From NCBI RefSeq assembly GCF_030936135.1, contig NC_082598.1, positions 31,676,687 through 31,740,686 of the forward strand: a stretch of DNA of 64,000 nt, written 5' to 3'. Of the stretch, positions 62,276-64,000 are shown piece by piece (position 1 is the stretch's first letter; each line of letters opens with the position of its first letter). The notes beneath the pieces are model-generated. The model saw nothing but the letters and a program-made list of their open reading frames with translations. It did no database searches and was not told where the DNA came from. Position numbers and translations under genes: made by a program. The stretch comes from Gavia stellata. Lineage: Eukaryota; Chordata; Aves; Gaviiformes; Gaviidae.

Positions 62276-64000
62276 AAGCTGTTCCATTAATTTTATATTA
62301 GAGACACCTAAATTCTGAAATCTCTAGACCCTGGATTTTCCAAAATGTCTCTGAATTTTCTCATGGCGATTAAATTGAAGTTTATCTTGCATCCAGTGAA
62401 TGGGAGGAGGCACAGAAGAGGAGTGAGGAGAAATCCTGTAGAGCACTGCAGAGAGTGAAGCTTGGAGGGACTGAGGGGAGAGTTTGTTTGGGATGTGCGG
62501 ACAAAACATTGTGTTTGCAATGAATGCAAGACTGTCTGGTTTTCCTGTTTTCGTAGAGTCTTCTCCTGTTAGGGCAATGCTACATAACAACTGCCTTGAT
62601 TTAAAAGAGATGTCAGACATTCCCAGTTAATGCCTATATGTGGGGTTTTTTATGAAAGCATAATGAAACCCTGAAGAGTGACACAAAACCAGTGGCCTTA
62701 CACAGGTTTGGGTAGATTGCATAAAACTTTGTCCTTCAAAATTGTTTACTTCTATTTTGGCTTTTCAAGATCGTGGATGGACCAACAGGAATGTGTGAGG
62801 CCAATTCCCTTCAGTCGGATAGCTCCTTACCAGGAGTGGATCTGTAGGACATACTGGTGATTTTGTGTGGGCAGGTGAGATGTTGCCTACCAAGCTAATC
62901 ATGACAGAGAGAGAGAGAAATTGGAAATCTGTGTGAAGATGCCTCAAAGCAATGCATATTCTGATAGCTAATTTTCATTTGCTTGCTAACCAAGGAGGAC
63001 AAAGTCATTCCTGCTACTCAGACACTGTTGGTTTTTTCTTCAGTCTTTCCTTCAAATGTCAGTATTCCTTCTCTTTTTAGATGTGGGGAAATCAGACAAG
63101 AATCTAGGTGGAAAGGCAACCAGGCAAAATGAAAATATGAGGCTTTCTAAATAATCCTGTTTTGTTTTATTCTCTTTATCTACTGACTATAGTAGAGATA
63201 TATAGAGAAGTTATGTGATTGAATGTGGCATATGTAAAATCAAAGGTCCAAGAGAAAAATTGAAGACGACTGTCAAAAGCTTTTTGCTCTTGCAGTTGAA
63301 GACTAGAAAAAAATGAGTTTCATTATCAGCACCTCATTATCAACAGTGTTGAACAGCCTGATTACTGCAGCAATTAAAAAAAAAGAATTATGAAAATTAG
63401 CTGTGCTAGCCAGATAGATAGAAAATAAATTTTTACTTCTTATCATGGCCTGTCTGAGAGAATGGTAGTAAGAATTCATTACACTGACTCTTGTGAGAGC
63501 AAAAACATCAAACTTCTGAATTCTTTCTTACTTTTTTTAGTATTTAGGTCCCTCCTTGCAGTTTAGAATTTGGTGAGGGAACTGGCCCATGTATTTTCAG
63601 AACTGGTTCTGAAATTTCTTTATCCTATTCTGATCATTATCTTTGTCCTGCCTTTTTTGCAGTAGTTTATGACTTAGCTCAGTATTCCATCTGCTCTTGC
63701 TTTTTAATTTTTTTTTTTGGTAAGCGTTTTCCTGTAGTACGAAAATAATATAAGTAATGCATTTATCATGTCTTCTGTGAACAACTCTTTTCTATTCCGC
63801 CTCTTGCAAAGTGATTACAGTCATGGAGAGTTTATCAGCCGTGATGAGGTTTTTTTGAGACAAATAAACAACTGAGAGCTGAAAGCTCATCTGTTATGAA
63901 AATGGTTTATCAAAATCACCTAGGATTTTGAATATGGAAGAATAACTGGTAGTTTAAGGTCAATCCCTATATGAAATTCAGTGCCTGCCAGAAAATGCCC
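62276..64000. other. Intergenic DNA to the right edge
   Basis: No recognisable gene or repeat apart from a short (GA)n run near 62905 and poly-T stretches. A 98-codon minus-strand open frame just beyond the CR1 has no familiar sequence. Confidence 0.55.

Noticed and set aside
62324-62620. 98-codon minus-strand frame next to the CR1
   Set aside because: It lies just beyond where CR1 similarity ends and does not continue the reverse-transcriptase sequence.

Overview
The window is nuclear DNA from a bird. Three vertebrate housekeeping-type genes are readable exon by exon from their GT-AG introns. Intergenic DNA is AT-rich, with sharp CpG islands only at promoters. Repeats are CR1 LINE fragments plus one avian-type solo LTR. 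The protein sequences look bird-like, and the LTR resembles a family I associate with non-galliform birds (Neoaves). That last point is recollection, not a database match.

Layout. About 1-1234: intron 1 and coding exon 1 of PPAT on the minus strand; the rest of PPAT lies off the left edge. 1235-1897: a CpG-rich divergent promoter. 1898-10214: PAICS on the plus strand, complete in nine coding exons (426 aa). About 10.2-18.9 kb: intergenic DNA with a CTCF-like motif and a 621-bp solo LTR flanked by a perfect 5-bp target duplication. About 18.9-36.2 kb: LONRF1 on the minus strand, complete in twelve coding exons (737 aa from the first ATG), starting in a second CpG island (about 35.4-37.1 kb) and running tail-to-tail with PAICS. 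37.1-64.0 kb: some 27 kb in which I recognise no coding exon, only CR1 pieces (49.9-50.2 and 60.8-62.3 kb), short tandem duplications and low-complexity runs.

How the genes relate. PPAT (first committed step) and PAICS (two later steps) both act in de novo purine synthesis and share one divergent promoter, an arrangement known from chicken and human. LONRF1, with two RING fingers, TPR-type helices and a LON N-terminal domain, is a probable ubiquitin ligase with no evident functional link to the purine pair. Its position next to PAICS is a synteny feature: as I recall, the human orthologues are on different chromosomes (4q12 and 8p23.1).

Limits. Exon boundaries were set by eye from splice consensus, reading phase and similarity to remembered human and chicken proteins. 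UTR ends, transcription starts and repeat family names are uncertain. I found no clearly novel system; the most useful observations are the LTR, the PAICS/LONRF1 junction, a 40-bp duplication carrying strong splice-donor-like sequence next to PAICS exon 9, and stacked CR1 insertions.
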